Below are positions 9,900-21,481 of a stretch of DNA of 64,000 bases, in pieces (the first letter of the stretch is position 1; every line of letters starts with the position of its first letter). Source of the DNA: Epiperipatus broadwayi. Lineage: Eukaryota > Onychophora > Udeonychophora > Euonychophora > Peripatidae. The position numbers and the translations under genes are program-made. The stretch lies in NCBI GenBank assembly GCA_028023455.1, contig JAQFVV010000012.1, positions 13,282,364 through 13,346,363 on the forward strand, in the 5' to 3' direction. The notes under the pieces were generated by a model, which saw only the letters and a program-made list of their open reading frames with translations, did no database searches and was not told the DNA's origin.

Positions 9900-12330
9900 A
9901 TAAAGATGTTAAAATGACAAAGACCAATAACAAAGTTAAAGATGTATGTTGTATCTCACTTATTTTAGTTGGAATGGTAAATGCTTCAATTTCACATAGA
10001 AGTAAAGTACACCATGTATTAATTTATATTGTGATAAGACAAATAAGTCTCATAATTGGTAGACATTGGTTTTGGGATTTAGGGATTTCCATTAAGTGAG
10101 AAATGTTAAACATGTTTCCGGAGTCATTCATGGAAGAGTTATGATTAATAAAAGCAAATCTAGTAAAAGTAGAATTATGTTATAATGCACAACCAGTGGT
10201 TTGTAAGTGGCAGAAAATTGTTTATTCAGAGGCGTGTTAACACTAGAAGAAGATAGAGAATGGGCTACACCCATAGTGGTACTAAGCAAACTTAATGATC
10301 AAATCAGAATATGCAGGGATTACTGAGTGACAGTGAATAAATATCTTAATAAGGTGTTATCTGGTACCTGACGTTAGAATGGTTCTATTGAATTTGTTTA
10401 TTGCAAAGTTTTTGCCAAATTTGACCCTAACTCCACATATCAATTTAAATTAACAGAGAAATCATTAACAATCTTAATGTTAACCACACCATTTGGTCTG
10501 TTCAAATGTAATTGCCTATCATTCAGAATTGCTACAGTGCTGAACATTTTTCATGTGAAGTTAAAATTATTGTTACAATGATTTAAATGAGTAACACCAT
10601 ATTATAATATTTTGATAACAGCAACATCAGCAGATTGTTAAGAATGACAATTTTCAAAGTTTGTGAGAAACTGAGTAGGACAGGGGTTAAGCTAAACCTT
10701 GAAAATTATGTATGGGACACTCAAGAGTTTTAGGGGCATAGCATTTCTGATAAAGGAAAACATTTTTTATATGGTAAAGTCAGGGTTGTGAGAAATGCTG
10801 AAAGATGGAAAAATGTGAAGCAGCTTCAGCCATTTTTAAGGCCATTAAATTTTTTGAGCTGGTTTTAAAGAACAAGGCTATAATCACAAAACCATTAATG
10901 ATTTATTGTGCAAAGGTCAAAAATGGGTACAGACAAAATCTCAAGATAGGGCATTTGAAAAAGTAAAAAGATGTTATCAACAGAGATGCTGTTGGTGCAT
11001 TTTGACAGTGAACAAGAAGTTAGAATTACTGCAGATGCATTAGAGTGGGGGATAGGAGTGGGGTTAGTTCATCCTATCAATAATAGTGAGTGTGCTGTAG
11101 CATATGTTTCTAAAACATTGTCGAAAGCAGAGCGAAACTACAGTTAAATTGACAAGGAAGCAATGATAATTATTTTCACAGTTAAGAAATATCATCAGTT
11201 TGTTTTTGAGCATAGTTTTGAAATAATTACAGATCATAAACATCTGTTAGTGATTTTAGGAAATGACCAAACAGTACCTGAACATTTAAGCATGTGAACG
11301 TCACAATGGTGAAAATGTGTTAGTGGCATACGATTGTACATTAAAATATAAACGGAGCAAAGACATCTTGCATGCAGATATGTTGTCGAGATTCCAGATA
11401 ATCAAGAAACAGACAATATTGAGGTTGAGGTTAATTATATTGACAACATGAACTCACAAATTGTAAATAGTAATACAGTCAAAAAGAGAACCAGGAAAGA
11501 AAAAAGGTATGAGTTTTTAATGAACTGGATTAAGAAGGACTGGCCTAAAACTAGACCTGCTTATGTGGCAATGGGGGTTTGGTCAAATAGAGAGATCAGT
11601 GATCCATCTGTAGAAGGTGCATAGAAATGGCTGAAAGAGTTCTTATATCACCTTCAGGGAAGATGAAAGTTTTAAAACTTTTACACAAAGAGCATCTGAG
11701 CATAGTGTGTGCGAAAGCTTTGGCATATAGCTATGTTTGGTGCCACAAATTTAATGAAGATATTGAAAACTACATTAAATGTTGCTCAGTGCATCGGTCA
11801 GAAATGGTATTACTGGTGAAATATTCTGCATCTTGGCCAAAGATGACGAAGTATGGGAGAGGGTGCATATTGGTCATGCTGATCCAGTTAATGGGAAAAT
11901 ATTATTAATACTAACTGATGCTTTTTCAAGATAGATTGAATGCCCCATAGTGAAAAATCCTAGGGCCCAATTTGCTCTATACATGTTTTTCTGGAAGTGG
12001 TAGTATCTGATAACAGAGCAGGATTTACTACATATGGCATACAACATAGGTGTACTCTGGCATATCACCCAGAATCAAACTGTTTAGCTGAGAATACAGT
12101 ATAGCAAGTTAAGCAAAGTTTTAAAAACAAATAATGTGGAAATGCAAGATGCATTACAAACATTTATGCCATACTAACATTCAATACCTTCTAATGACTG
12201 GTTAATCACCAGAAGTGTTAATATGTGTATGTGTAAACTAAGGATTAAATTGTCAATGTTGTGTCCAATGTATAAATGAGTGCTTCAATAAGAAGCCATG
12301 TAAGATGTTTGGAATTGGTGAGCCTGTATG
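9900..12330 (+). pseudogene. Gypsy-type pol remnant: protease, RT, RNase H, integrase
   Basis: Read across several frames. The protease end ...SLIIGRHWFWDLGI is at about 10045-10095. RT N-terminal blocks REWATPIVVLSK and IRICRDY are near 10255-10325, and a fingers/palm piece LTTPFGLFKCN is near 10480. RNase H is clear (ITADALEWGIGVGLVHP, YVSKTLSKAERNYS, ITDHKHLLVIL; about 11025-11260). The integrase zinc-binding part has HKEHLSIVCAKALAYSYVW and CCSVH (about 11680-11800). A catalytic-core start WERVHIGHADPVNGK with ILTDAFSR lies at about 11850-11935. Multiple stops and frameshifts mean it is dead. PR-RT-RH-IN order assigns it to Ty3/gypsy (Metaviridae-like). The clade is not determined. Confidence 0.75.
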
Positions 12331-13283
12331 GGTGAGAAATATAATACATGAAAAAATAGATCAATGGAATAATAGACAAAATAACGTCAAATCAAATATA
12401 TGTGGTTAATGGGCTAAATGGTTTACAGTAAAGATGGCACATGAACCATATGAAAAAAAAACAACCAGAGGAATTGCAGCTAGACATTCTACAGAATGCA
12501 GAGTAATGAAAGAAGTCCCATGGGAGAAAAAATAAAAGAAAACCGGTTAATCAAAGAAAAAAGTGAGGAAGTTTCAGAGATTATTCCAAGCTGAGAAAAA
12601 TAAATCACCCAGATTTGTGTACACAAAATGGAAACCAGAAAGATGGAACAATTACATGTAGAAGGAATAATAATAACTTCTGGAGTGAAAGGAAGAAGTG
12701 GAATACACTGAATAAGTTATTAAATTTAAATAATCACAAAACACTTTACAAGTATACATCAACAAAAATAAAGAAAAGAATTAATTGTATAAATTAAAGA
12801 AAATTAAAGTAAAAGGATTTAGAGATTGATCGACAACAGAGATAAGTAAAACATTTATGGAATGAAAAATATTAAAAATGTAGACTGGTTTTCAAAAGAC
12901 GGATTAGAGAAAAACAATCTATAAATAGAATGTCCAGAAAGAATCACCAATTAAATTTATGGCAAAGGAATTTAATTAATTAGGAGAATCAGATAGGGGA
13001 AAACCCTGCAGAATATATATAAACTCAGATATTGCAGAAGTTCTTTTTTCTTTCTCGTCTTTAGTAAATCTTGGTGTTGAGTACTTGTCTTGCTTATACA
13101 AATCAATTGTTTTGTAAGCCTAAAGAGCTATTAGAAAACTCCTCAAGTATTTAGCAGAGGTAAAAAGAGTTATGTCAGAATGAAGGACTGTAATTGCAGG
13201 AAGTAAAATTAAAAGAATGTTTTAAAATATTTAGAATTTTACGAAGTATATATTTATACGTTTACGTAGGTATATTTATATAT

Positions 13284-15477
13284 TGTAACTACCCGTGGTC
13301 ATCAGCCATAAACTGTAATCCTTTCAACTTCATCTGCTACCATCATTTGCATAATATAACATTTATAACTCAGGGTTCTAATTTTGATATGTCTGAATCA
13401 AGGCACATTTAAGTTAGGCAAAAGGGTTCATTTTACTGCCACTCAATGTGCTAAGGCACCAGCATAACAATAAAACATTATAACTAATAGTCTGGTTTGA
13501 ATCTTTTATATCTGGTTGCGATATTGAAACGATTTACATAGTGAACAATACAACATTACAAGATCATTAAATGATTTTAAAATAAACTACAGTAATCAAA
13601 CTGGATCACCCAGGCATTTGATTATAACTGAAATTAATAATGGATTCTATTAATCACTTATTATACAATTTAAATAATTATATTATTTTAAATCCCAAAA
13701 GTACGTGACAATAAACCTATACGATTGTAATGATGGATGATAATAAAATTAAAATATGTAATCAATAACAATTTTTATTAAACTGTAATGGCTAGAAATG
13801 ATTTGAATTGGTGATTAGTAACCTGGAATGACCATGAATGCACAAACAATAAGTAGTATACTACAAAGATTACACTGAAATTTATTTACACTAATATTTA
13901 CATTTTATTTACAAATTAAATATACAACAACCAAAACATAATAATTTGATATTAAAACAAAAATAAAATATTAAATGTTTACAACTAAATTCTGGTATTT
14001 GCCAAGATACCCCACAAAATAATATTATTAGTGAGCATTGCTTGAGTTCATAAAAAAAAAAAAATTATAATAACATAAGTTTGATAATATAATATCTTAT
14101 TATATAAATTATTCCATTTTAAGGATCAGTATTATTGACATGCTTATTAATTACAGCTACATATTTTCCATAAGTTTAAATAAAAATGAATGCCCTTCAT
14201 ATCTAATTCTCTTGTTTATTGATTCTATAATTTATCCATAAGATATTTATTTAAGTTTGAAATTTATCATTTTACTAAAGCATAAAACAAACAGCTACAA
14301 AACCTTGAGTTTATTAGAACAAACAGATTGCACTCTTGGTTTTAACAATTTCTTTACTACATTGCTTTACCTATTATTAGATTGGAGGTTAGCTAAATTA
14401 CACATATTCATTTAACCTGTAAAAATATACCTTGTATACTTTCTATAAGTTATTCACGATTTCAATTAATGAACAATAAACATTTACACAACAATGGCTT
14501 CCCACTCGATGCACCACGATAACATTACTAACATATACTCAAAGAGACGTTTACAATGATCAAAATAATATCAGTCTAGGGTCATGTCTGAATATACTTG
14601 AACTACATATCCAGGTGTCTACCAGCACCTACATGGATACAGGAAAATATTATCTGAATATACTAGAAATAAATACCCACGTGTCTAACAGCACCTATAT
14701 GGATGCAAGAAAATATATAATAAAAGATCAACATTTTCCCTAATACATTATACCATCCAAACATATCCATTAAGATCATGACTGCCTTATAAGATATTGT
14801 GTCGGGCATTTCCATGACACTGTAAAATACTAACAACCTCATAATACAATAACAATAGTATAAGATGAAAACCTGTGACATCCAATGAAAGATTCATAGC
14901 TGCAAAATGGTCACCTGCCCCAATCATCAACCATGAATACCTAACCTTATTTAATACTCACATTCTATATTCACTAAATTGTTGTTAATAATGATAACGA
15001 TCAATTATAAATATGTGTTACCATGTATACATGGAATTTAATATAACTCCACACCAACCATCATCAATCTACGAATTATTTATATTCAAATAGTAAAATA
15101 TAAGTAAAATTCACAAAGTTGATATTCCTATTATTAAAACCCTTTTCATTTTAAATCCAATATTGATTAATTGTGCTGTTGAAATACTCTATAATTAAGA
15201 TATAAAATTAATAAACTAAAAATATAATACTGTTTAACATATCTTAGAATAAATAATAATGAATTTCGCCTTCACAATGTTTAACGTAATATTGTGATCA
15301 ATATTATTTAATACCTTTGAAAACCAACGATGATGAATTTTGATCACTAATAACCATCATCCATCCCCTTTTAGATTAAATATTACATTATATTACCTTC
15401 ATTTTAATCAGTAAGCAATAATTAATGAAGCATATAAAATAACAAAACTCATGTATAATTATTGAAAATAAAATGCA
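13284..15477. mobile_element. Candidate TG...CA LTR-type unit in the TA microsatellite, 2194 bp
   Basis: It starts TGTAACTACCCGTGG and ends AAAATGCA. ATAT flanks both ends (13280-13283, 15478-15481), although in a TA run this is weak proof of a target duplication. No coding domain seen. It may be a long solo LTR. An internal 66-bp tandem duplication lies at 14590-14722. Confidence 0.45.
14590..14722. repeat. Two-copy tandem repeat, period 66 bp
   Basis: Copies begin gaatatact at 14590 and 14656. They share gtgtcta.cagcaccta.atggat.ca.gaaaatat with several mismatches, so this is an old duplication. Confidence 0.7.
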
Positions 15478-15530
15478 ATATATATATATATTGTGCCAGG
15501 CATTATCAAATGGCCTTGCACAAAGTCTGG

Positions 15531-16583
15531 ATGATGGAAGAAATTTTATGGACTATAAAACAAGAAATAGCCAGAATACCGCAGGAAATAAATGAATTGA
15601 GGCAACAACTATCAGAAAATACAACATATATTTATCAAAGAATAGATGATGTCAAACGTGAACTAGAAAATGAAATCGAAACAAGATTTCAAAGCATGAA
15701 AAACAGAAATAATCCAGAACAAGGCAACAGCAATAGGCTGGAAAAAACAGAAATGAGTCAGCAGATGACTGAAGCAGAGCATGAATATGTTCAGGATCAA
15801 GTCAAGAAAAAAGGAGAGGATGCTGAAATAACCGAAGATCATAGCATTAAAAATGAGATGCATGAAAAAGAAAAGGGACAACCTTACCTGTGCAATATAA
15901 ACCAATTCCTAAAAATAAAAATATTTGAAGGACAAACAGGTGAAGCTCCTATGGAGCACATTAAAAGCTTGGAAAAATATTTCCAGGTAAACCAAATCAA
16001 TGACTTTAGTAAACTGGCAATCGCCTGCAGTCATCTCCATGGCGATGCTCAAGCATGGTGGGAATCCTTGTTCCACTATCCAGTAACATTTGAGGAATAT
16101 AAAAAGGAATTATTAAAAAGTTTTTGGAATGAACAGCATCAAGAGATGATTCTATACCAAGCCATGCAGGAAAAACATAATGAGAATAATGGTGAAAATT
16201 ACTTGCAATTTTTCAGGAGACAAGTGGCAACACTTCGGACATTAAACGCATGTCACATATCAGAGGGTCAAATTGTCAGAATAATCCGTCGTAATCTGCC
16301 ACTTGGAATTGAACAAGTGTTACTTACCGCAAATATGAATACAGTGCAACAAATGGCAGAAGTATTAAGTGCAGTAGACATAACCCAAAGAGAGACACAA
16401 GGGAACAAAGATAGGCAAAAACAAAATCATTGGCATAGAAAGGCCATACCGAGAAATAACAGCATAGAAAGGCGCACTCACCAAACAGAAAACAATGGTT
16501 ACAATCAAAGAAAGAAATATTGGAAAGAAAAACAGTTCAGACCACCCTCACCAAGGCCAGGGTGTAGTAAAGATGAGAATTAA
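15531..16583 (+). CDS. Intact retrotransposon Gag-like protein
   Basis: About 350 codons without interruption, which is rare in this decayed neighbourhood. Residues about 1-100 are Gln/Glu/Lys-rich and likely coiled coil (MEEILWTIKQEIARIPQEI, LENEIETRFQSM). Residues about 120-290 match a retrotransposon-gag capsid-like domain: the hallmark stretch CSHLHGDAQAWWESL, then FEEYKKELLKSFW and YLQFFRRQVATLRTL. The C-terminus is basic with RPPSPRPGC. No CCHC zinc knuckle is present. I chose ATG 15531 because the shared LTR tip ends at 15529. ATG 15510, inside the LTR tip, is in frame and would add seven residues (MALHKVW). The LTR tip abuts it upstream, and a polypurine tract and LTR lie downstream. 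It could be an active TR-GAG-type element or a young fossil. Confidence 0.75.
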   Translation: MMEEILWTIKQEIARIPQEINELRQQLSENTTYIYQRIDDVKRELENEIETRFQSMKNRNNPEQGNSNRLEKTEMSQQMTEAEHEYVQDQVKKKGEDAEITEDHSIKNEMHEKEKGQPYLCNINQFLKIKIFEGQTGEAPMEHIKSLEKYFQVNQINDFSKLAIACSHLHGDAQAWWESLFHYPVTFEEYKKELLKSFWNEQHQEMILYQAMQEKHNENNGENYLQFFRRQVATLRTLNACHISEGQIVRIIRRNLPLGIEQVLLTANMNTVQQMAEVLSAVDITQRETQGNKDRQKQNHWHRKAIPRNNSIERRTHQTENNGYNQRKKYWKEKQFRPPSPRPGCSKDEN

Positions 16584-17321
16584 TCAGATCACATAATTTA
16601 AGAGTCTTTGTAGTTAGATGTTTATAAGTTTCTTGTGAACTTTTGTCTCTCAGGCATTGTGTGTATGGGTTGATTCGTATTGGCATTTTTTGAACTTGGG
16701 CTCTGGAGATGGGGGATGTGCAGGGGTTGGCTGGAGATGTCTGTGTGATCTGGAGTCTCTGTGGCTTCAGGTGAAGGAACACTTTTCATCACGCAAAAAT
16801 GCGAGCAATTCTTTTAGCAGAAAAAATACTCTCTGGGACTCAGTTGGGGTAATGCAAACGTACTCGTAAGTCTCGTATAGAAAGCAGAGGAGCATTAACT
16901 TCAACTCTTACTCAAAGCCCTTCGTCTGTGGTTGCAAAATATCCTGTCAACCTCCAAAAGTTATTGAGAATGGATGCACCCGCGAAGGTTGGTACATTCT
17001 GTGAGTATTTTTCGTGTTTCGTTCGACTTTGCTTGGCTGGCCACAGAGTTCTAGAAAGGATAGATATCTTCATGTTGCCCATCTGTTTGTCTTCTTTTAT
17101 CTCTGACCCTGGTGATTGAGATACTGATGCAGTTTTGGCTTAGTATATCGATGTTATGGGGGATGAAGTGTCACATTGTCACCGTTGGACATCGTGCTTT
17201 GTAGAGTTTCAAAAGAAAAATACAAAAATTAGTAAAAATATAACTAGTAAACATATACTTAATATCTATGTAAATAAGAACTTAAGACTTTAAATGGTCA
17301 TATCCATTTAAAAGTCTCATT
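16584..17321 (+). other. Non-coding internal region between gag and the polypurine tract
   Basis: GC-richer than its surroundings (for example 16680-17110) but with no long frame and no pol motif. Short open stretches such as 16657-16869 lack any recognisable domain. Confidence 0.4.
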
Positions 17322-17332
17322 GGAGAGGAGGG
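17322..17332 (+). promoter_or_regulatory. Polypurine tract
   Basis: ggagaggaggg ends three bases before the LTR start TGTGCCAGG at 17336. This is the standard position for the plus-strand primer of an LTR retrotransposon and supports reading 17336 as an LTR 5' end. Confidence 0.7.
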
Positions 17333-17335
17333 TAT

Positions 17336-19951
17336 TGTGCCAGGCATTATCAAATGGCCTTGCACAAAGTCTGTATTAAGCACAACAAATAGAAAAATGT
17401 GCTAGATTAATAATGGAGGTTCGGTCTGAGCAGTAGAATACCCACACACACAAATTTAAATATTGTACACGTATAATAAACTCATGTATTTTTTTTATTT
17501 TTCCTTTTTGTATATTTTTTATGATATGTCATTATATGTATTTGTTTTTTTTTATTTTCCAACATACTTGTATATTTTTTTTAATTACTTTTCTAAAGAT
17601 TGTAATTTTATTCCATAAGCAAGTAATGTTAATTGCTTTTGCAAAAATCTGATCAAAAGCAAAAGGTTTGATAATGCTATAATTAAACTGTTATCTCTTT
17701 AAAAAAAATTCTTTTGAATTGATTTTGTAAGCAAGTGGTCTGGGTTATTCAAGATGGATGTCAAACTTAAAATGTAGAATTTAATCGGAAAGATATAAAG
17801 GAATGTTTGCAATCTAAGTGATAAGCTAAATTAAAAGGATTGGCTGATTCATTCTTCTCAGAGGGATATCTGAATTGGTTCTTATTAGTGGGATTGATAG
17901 TGCTGTGGGATTCATTCTTTCTTTGGCAGCCATTCTGGGCAAGTCATTCTTTTTTTGTGGCTCCAGAATTCTCCAAGCAACCAGCTACTTAGAGATTCAT
18001 TTACGAATAGGACTATTAGTGACATTCTTAAGAACAAATCCATTATACAGTTCTTTTAAGAACTCTTGTCTTTGTGGATTCGAGTAACCATTGGAGACAG
18101 CTTATGAAAATTTATTAATAATCCTAATTATTATTAGATATATAAAAAAAGAAGATATGAAGCAATATACTAGAGATTCCAGCAAAATGACCGTGGGGTA
18201 GACAACTAGCCGGTGCACCGCCCTTTCTCTGTCCCAAGCCGCCAAGATGTGACCACGCCAATTCCAGCCGCCCATGATGATGACAAATGCCGCCTTGCTA
18301 AATGGATGAAATCTTCACCACACAGCCAGTTAACTTGAAGCCCACTCAAGAGCCCAGAGGAGAAGAATGAAGACGCAGATATAAGTTTATTTTAAGATAT
18401 TTATTAATATTGAAATAATTAACTTTGATATTTCCGATTAGATATATTATTTTTTGTTATTATTATTAATCATTTAAAAAAGAGAGAGAGTCTCTCGCAT
18501 ATGTATATGAATTTGCGGTTATTATGGGCATAAATGATAAAGCTTTTACTTAAATCCTTTGAGTCAATTTTTCTATTTCAAATTCTAGTATTTTCAACAA
18601 AGATTGCAATGAGATTTTTTTTTTTTTGTTGCTATTCATTTTCCTCTTGTTGTTACTCCTGAAATTCGTCATATATGGATATACATGTATGTATATGCGT
18701 ACATACGCTTATAATATTCGGTAAATACGATATCTCATGCTGAATATCTAAAAATGTATTTAACCGTATATCCTTTTTAAGTTTTTTTTTTGTCACTGCT
18801 GCACCTTATGATGAGTGCAAGAAGGGATTGATCTATTATAGATTCCCTGTAAGCAAGTACTCTAATAACTTTATATTTAAAGTAATAGTAAGTGTATAAT
18901 TGTGCTGCGCGTATATACATGTACAGGAATTTATCTATAGCAGGAGGGAAGTAGATACAGTACCTTATGGTGAGTACGATATAGTATCTGAGCCAATGCA
19001 ACCTTGTTGACTTGTTGAAAAATATGAAATTATTGAAATATCTCATAATGCAAATATACGTATGCATAGTTTTTATTATTATTATTATTATTGCTATCAA
19101 TAAAAGGGTTTTAAAGCACTGAGTAAAAGTGCATGCCTGTATGACCGAAAATCTCATATCTGTATATCAAATCACACAAAGTAAAATTTATTTCTATTGG
19201 GTAAAAGGAGCTCAGACCACTTCCATTCTTTATAAAACATTGTAGATAACTTTAGGAATTTATTATTTTCTTATATAAATTGTATTTTATCGATTTCAAT
19301 GCCTCGTATATATATATATATGGGTTTGTGATAATTAATTATTTGGTATTTTTTTTATTATATCATGATTAGTATGAAACGGTGGTGGGTATTTGGGATT
19401 AAATAAATATTTAATCATAATATTAAACTTGTTTCGTTTTCATATTATTCTTTATATTGATAAAAATGTGTCATTTCCTTATCAACCACGTACCTATAAT
19501 AATCATTTAACTTACCCATTTGAAGACCCTAGATGTAGAGTGACTGAGCTAGCCACAAAGGGATATCGCTCTACCGGGGTGTTAAATCTTATTCTCATGC
19601 TTCGCTGGACATATGGTATTACACACCCTTCTGGGAAGGGGAAAAATTCATTTTTATTCTTTTCTAGAAGTGGCGCACAAAAGTCTATTTTGTAAATAGA
19701 TTTTTCAAAGGTGTGTACTTGCCATTGTTCTAAATATTCGGGCATTCAAATAAGATATCAACTAAAGGGTGTTTTTAACTGTAAGAGTCCTGTCAATCCA
19801 CTCTCTATCAGTTTAGCTGGAAGCACCAATATACATGAGTACAGACAATCGGCTAAATTGGTATCCATTTCTTTTCCTGTTAAATCTTGTTCACTTCATG
19901 CTCAGTGCAAGATTAGGATTAGGAAATCCGCAGGGAGAATGGTCTGGTACA
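17336..19951 (+). repeat. Long LTR (2616 bp), TG...CA
   Basis: Begins TGTGCCAGGCATTATC and ends GGTCTGGTACA. An inverted copy lies at 22433-24996, so both ends are fixed by comparison. Its length is unusual for an LTR. Short open frames here (18777-19157 minus, 19393-20004 plus) are damaged in the second copy and show no domain. Internal GC-rich part at 18190-18340. Confidence 0.65.
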
Positions 19952-19956
19952 ATATG

Positions 19957-20000
<44 letters not shown>

Positions 20001-20016
20001 ATAATATACACAAATA
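19952..20016. repeat. TA/TG microsatellite
   Basis: An (AT)n, then (TG)n, then (AT)n run immediately after the LTR end. It is the expanded remnant of the TA target. Confidence 0.9.
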
Positions 20017-20800
20017 CACATTCTTTAAACCTTTTTTATCATCTTGTGCAAGATATCTAAAATAATATTCAAGCTAGCATACTTTTAAGGTTCACAATTT
20101 GAATTTCATTTAAATTCTGGCTTTTCATTACAACATTCTACTTGCATTATAAACATTCCTAGGAAAAACTTAGATCTTTACATATTCCCAATTACTCATT
20201 CCATAATTTACTTTGCATAATGATCTCATCATGAGTTTCCTATTTTAGAATAACTCTTATTATAATTTCCTAATCGTAGAGTCTTCTTTTCATGATATCA
20301 CTATAAGTAAATCCAGGTCAATTCTTTATCTTTCATAAAATATTTAATTTCATTTCCATTAAAATGGCATTTTAATAATTATCCAATTATCCATATATCC
20401 AAATAAGCTTTAAAGGTGTCATTAGTCAGTGAACGAATGGTCTTATTTTAACAGTAAGAATATCCAAAGTATAATAAATAATTTCACAATTTCACTACTA
20501 GCTGAAAATTTAGATTTAATTATAAGCATTATTAATATCTAGGTAAGCTTTAATCAATTCTTTAATTAGTCAATAAATGACTTTATACAAGCAGTAAAGA
20601 TATGTCAAGCAATATATAATTTAACTACTTTACTGACAGCATTAAATTTATAATTAAATGTGTTTTCCATATTTGAAGTAGTTTTAATAATCAGAGCAAA
20701 ACTCTCCATACAGTATTGCCACCTGTGCTAAACAGAGTAATCAATGGATGCCAGAAGGCTTGTGCATAAAATCCCTATCTAATGCCTACTCATCCAATAT

Positions 20801-20840
20801 CCCCAGACTAGTTTCTGGCTTGTGGCCTTCGTCAGTGAGG
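20801..20840 (-). ncRNA. Hammerhead-type ribozyme candidate
   Basis: On the minus strand: helix I CCTCA pairs with TGGGG, then CTGACGA, helix II GGC/GCC with loop CACAA, then GAAACTAGTC, giving GAAA and a GUC cleavage triplet with a minimal helix III. An A.A mismatch closes helix II, so activity is uncertain, but all core boxes are present in order with the helix I pairing. Confidence 0.6.
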
Positions 20841-21271
20841 AGCTTTGGATCTGAGAGCACTGCATCTAGATCTTAGGATCTAATGCAACCCTCTAGCAAC
20901 CACCTTTTATCTCAGCTTAACTACTAAACTATGAGAATGAAATTGGAAAACACAAAAAATATTTTCAATCTAAGCTCAATAGCTTAAATAGTTATATGGG
21001 TCTGAACTCAGTTCAGCACCCATACATTTTGGTGTCTTTGGCTCTTTTACAACCAAAGCCACCACTATCCTATTAGGCAGGATTGGTGTTAAACCATTAA
21101 GCATCACATGATCACATTTCCTATACTAGCACATTAATTGTTGATAAACAGAGCAAAACTCTCTATACAGTATTGCCACCTGTGCTAAACAGAGTAATCA
21201 ATGGATGCCAGAAGGCTTGTGCATAAAATCCCTATCTAATGCCTACTCATCCAATATCCCCAGACTAGTTT

Positions 21272-21301
21272 CTGACGAAGGCCACAAGCCAGAAACTAGT
21301 C
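21272..21301 (+). ncRNA. Hammerhead core at the inverted junction, helix I partner missing
   Basis: CTGACGA (21272-21278), GGC/GCC arm and GAAACTAGTC (to 21301). The 5' side of helix I is replaced by the start of the opposite arm, because the two inverted copies are joined exactly here. Probably unable to fold normally. Confidence 0.5.
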
Positions 21302-21481
21302 TGGGGATATTGGATGAGTAGGCATTAGATAGGGATTTTATGCACAAGCCTTCTGGCATCCATTGATTACTCTGTTTAGCACAGGTGGCAATACTGTATG
21401 GAGAGTTTTGCTCTGTTTATCAACAATTAATGTGCTAGTATAGGAAATGTGATCATGTGATGCTTAATAGTTTTAATAATC

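Larger units (their letters stand above)
15492..19951 (+). mobile_element. Gag-only LTR element with a 2.6-kb 3' LTR
   Basis: Order seen: the first 38 bp of the LTR (15492-15529, TGTGCCAGGCATTATC...), an intact gag ORF, about 740 bp of non-coding sequence, a polypurine tract, then a full LTR (17336-19951). ATAT lies on both sides (15488-15491, 19952-19955). No protease, RT or integrase is present, so the element would depend on a partner. The 5' LTR is reduced to its tip, so this copy is either deleted or an unusual rearranged form. Confidence 0.6.
20693..21467. mobile_element. Hammerhead-bearing retrozyme-like unit inserted as an inverted head-to-head composite
   Basis: The block is flanked by a 14-bp direct duplication, TAGTTTTAATAATC (20679-20692 and 21468-21481), so it is one insertion. 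On the minus strand it contains one 457-bp period bounded by the same motif (cccc-agacta at 20801 and 21258). At 21272 it flips into a plus-strand copy, giving a near-perfect palindrome from about 21092 to 21468. The repeated unit contains a hammerhead-like core. Tandem units bounded by hammerheads are the structure of retrozymes and of PLE terminal repeats. No ORF. Which of the two it represents is not determined. Confidence 0.7.

Noticed and set aside
12615-12797. Open frame before the gypsy 3' LTR as a possible env gene
   Set aside because: 60 residues, no signal peptide or membrane segment, and no envelope-like features.
15663-15905. Hydrophobic minus-strand frame inside gag
   Set aside because: Antisense shadow of the gag ORF.
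18777-20004. Open frames in the 2.6-kb LTR (18777-19157 minus; 19393-19695 and 19711-20004 plus)
   Set aside because: Not maintained in the inverted copy at 22433-24996, and no domain recognised.
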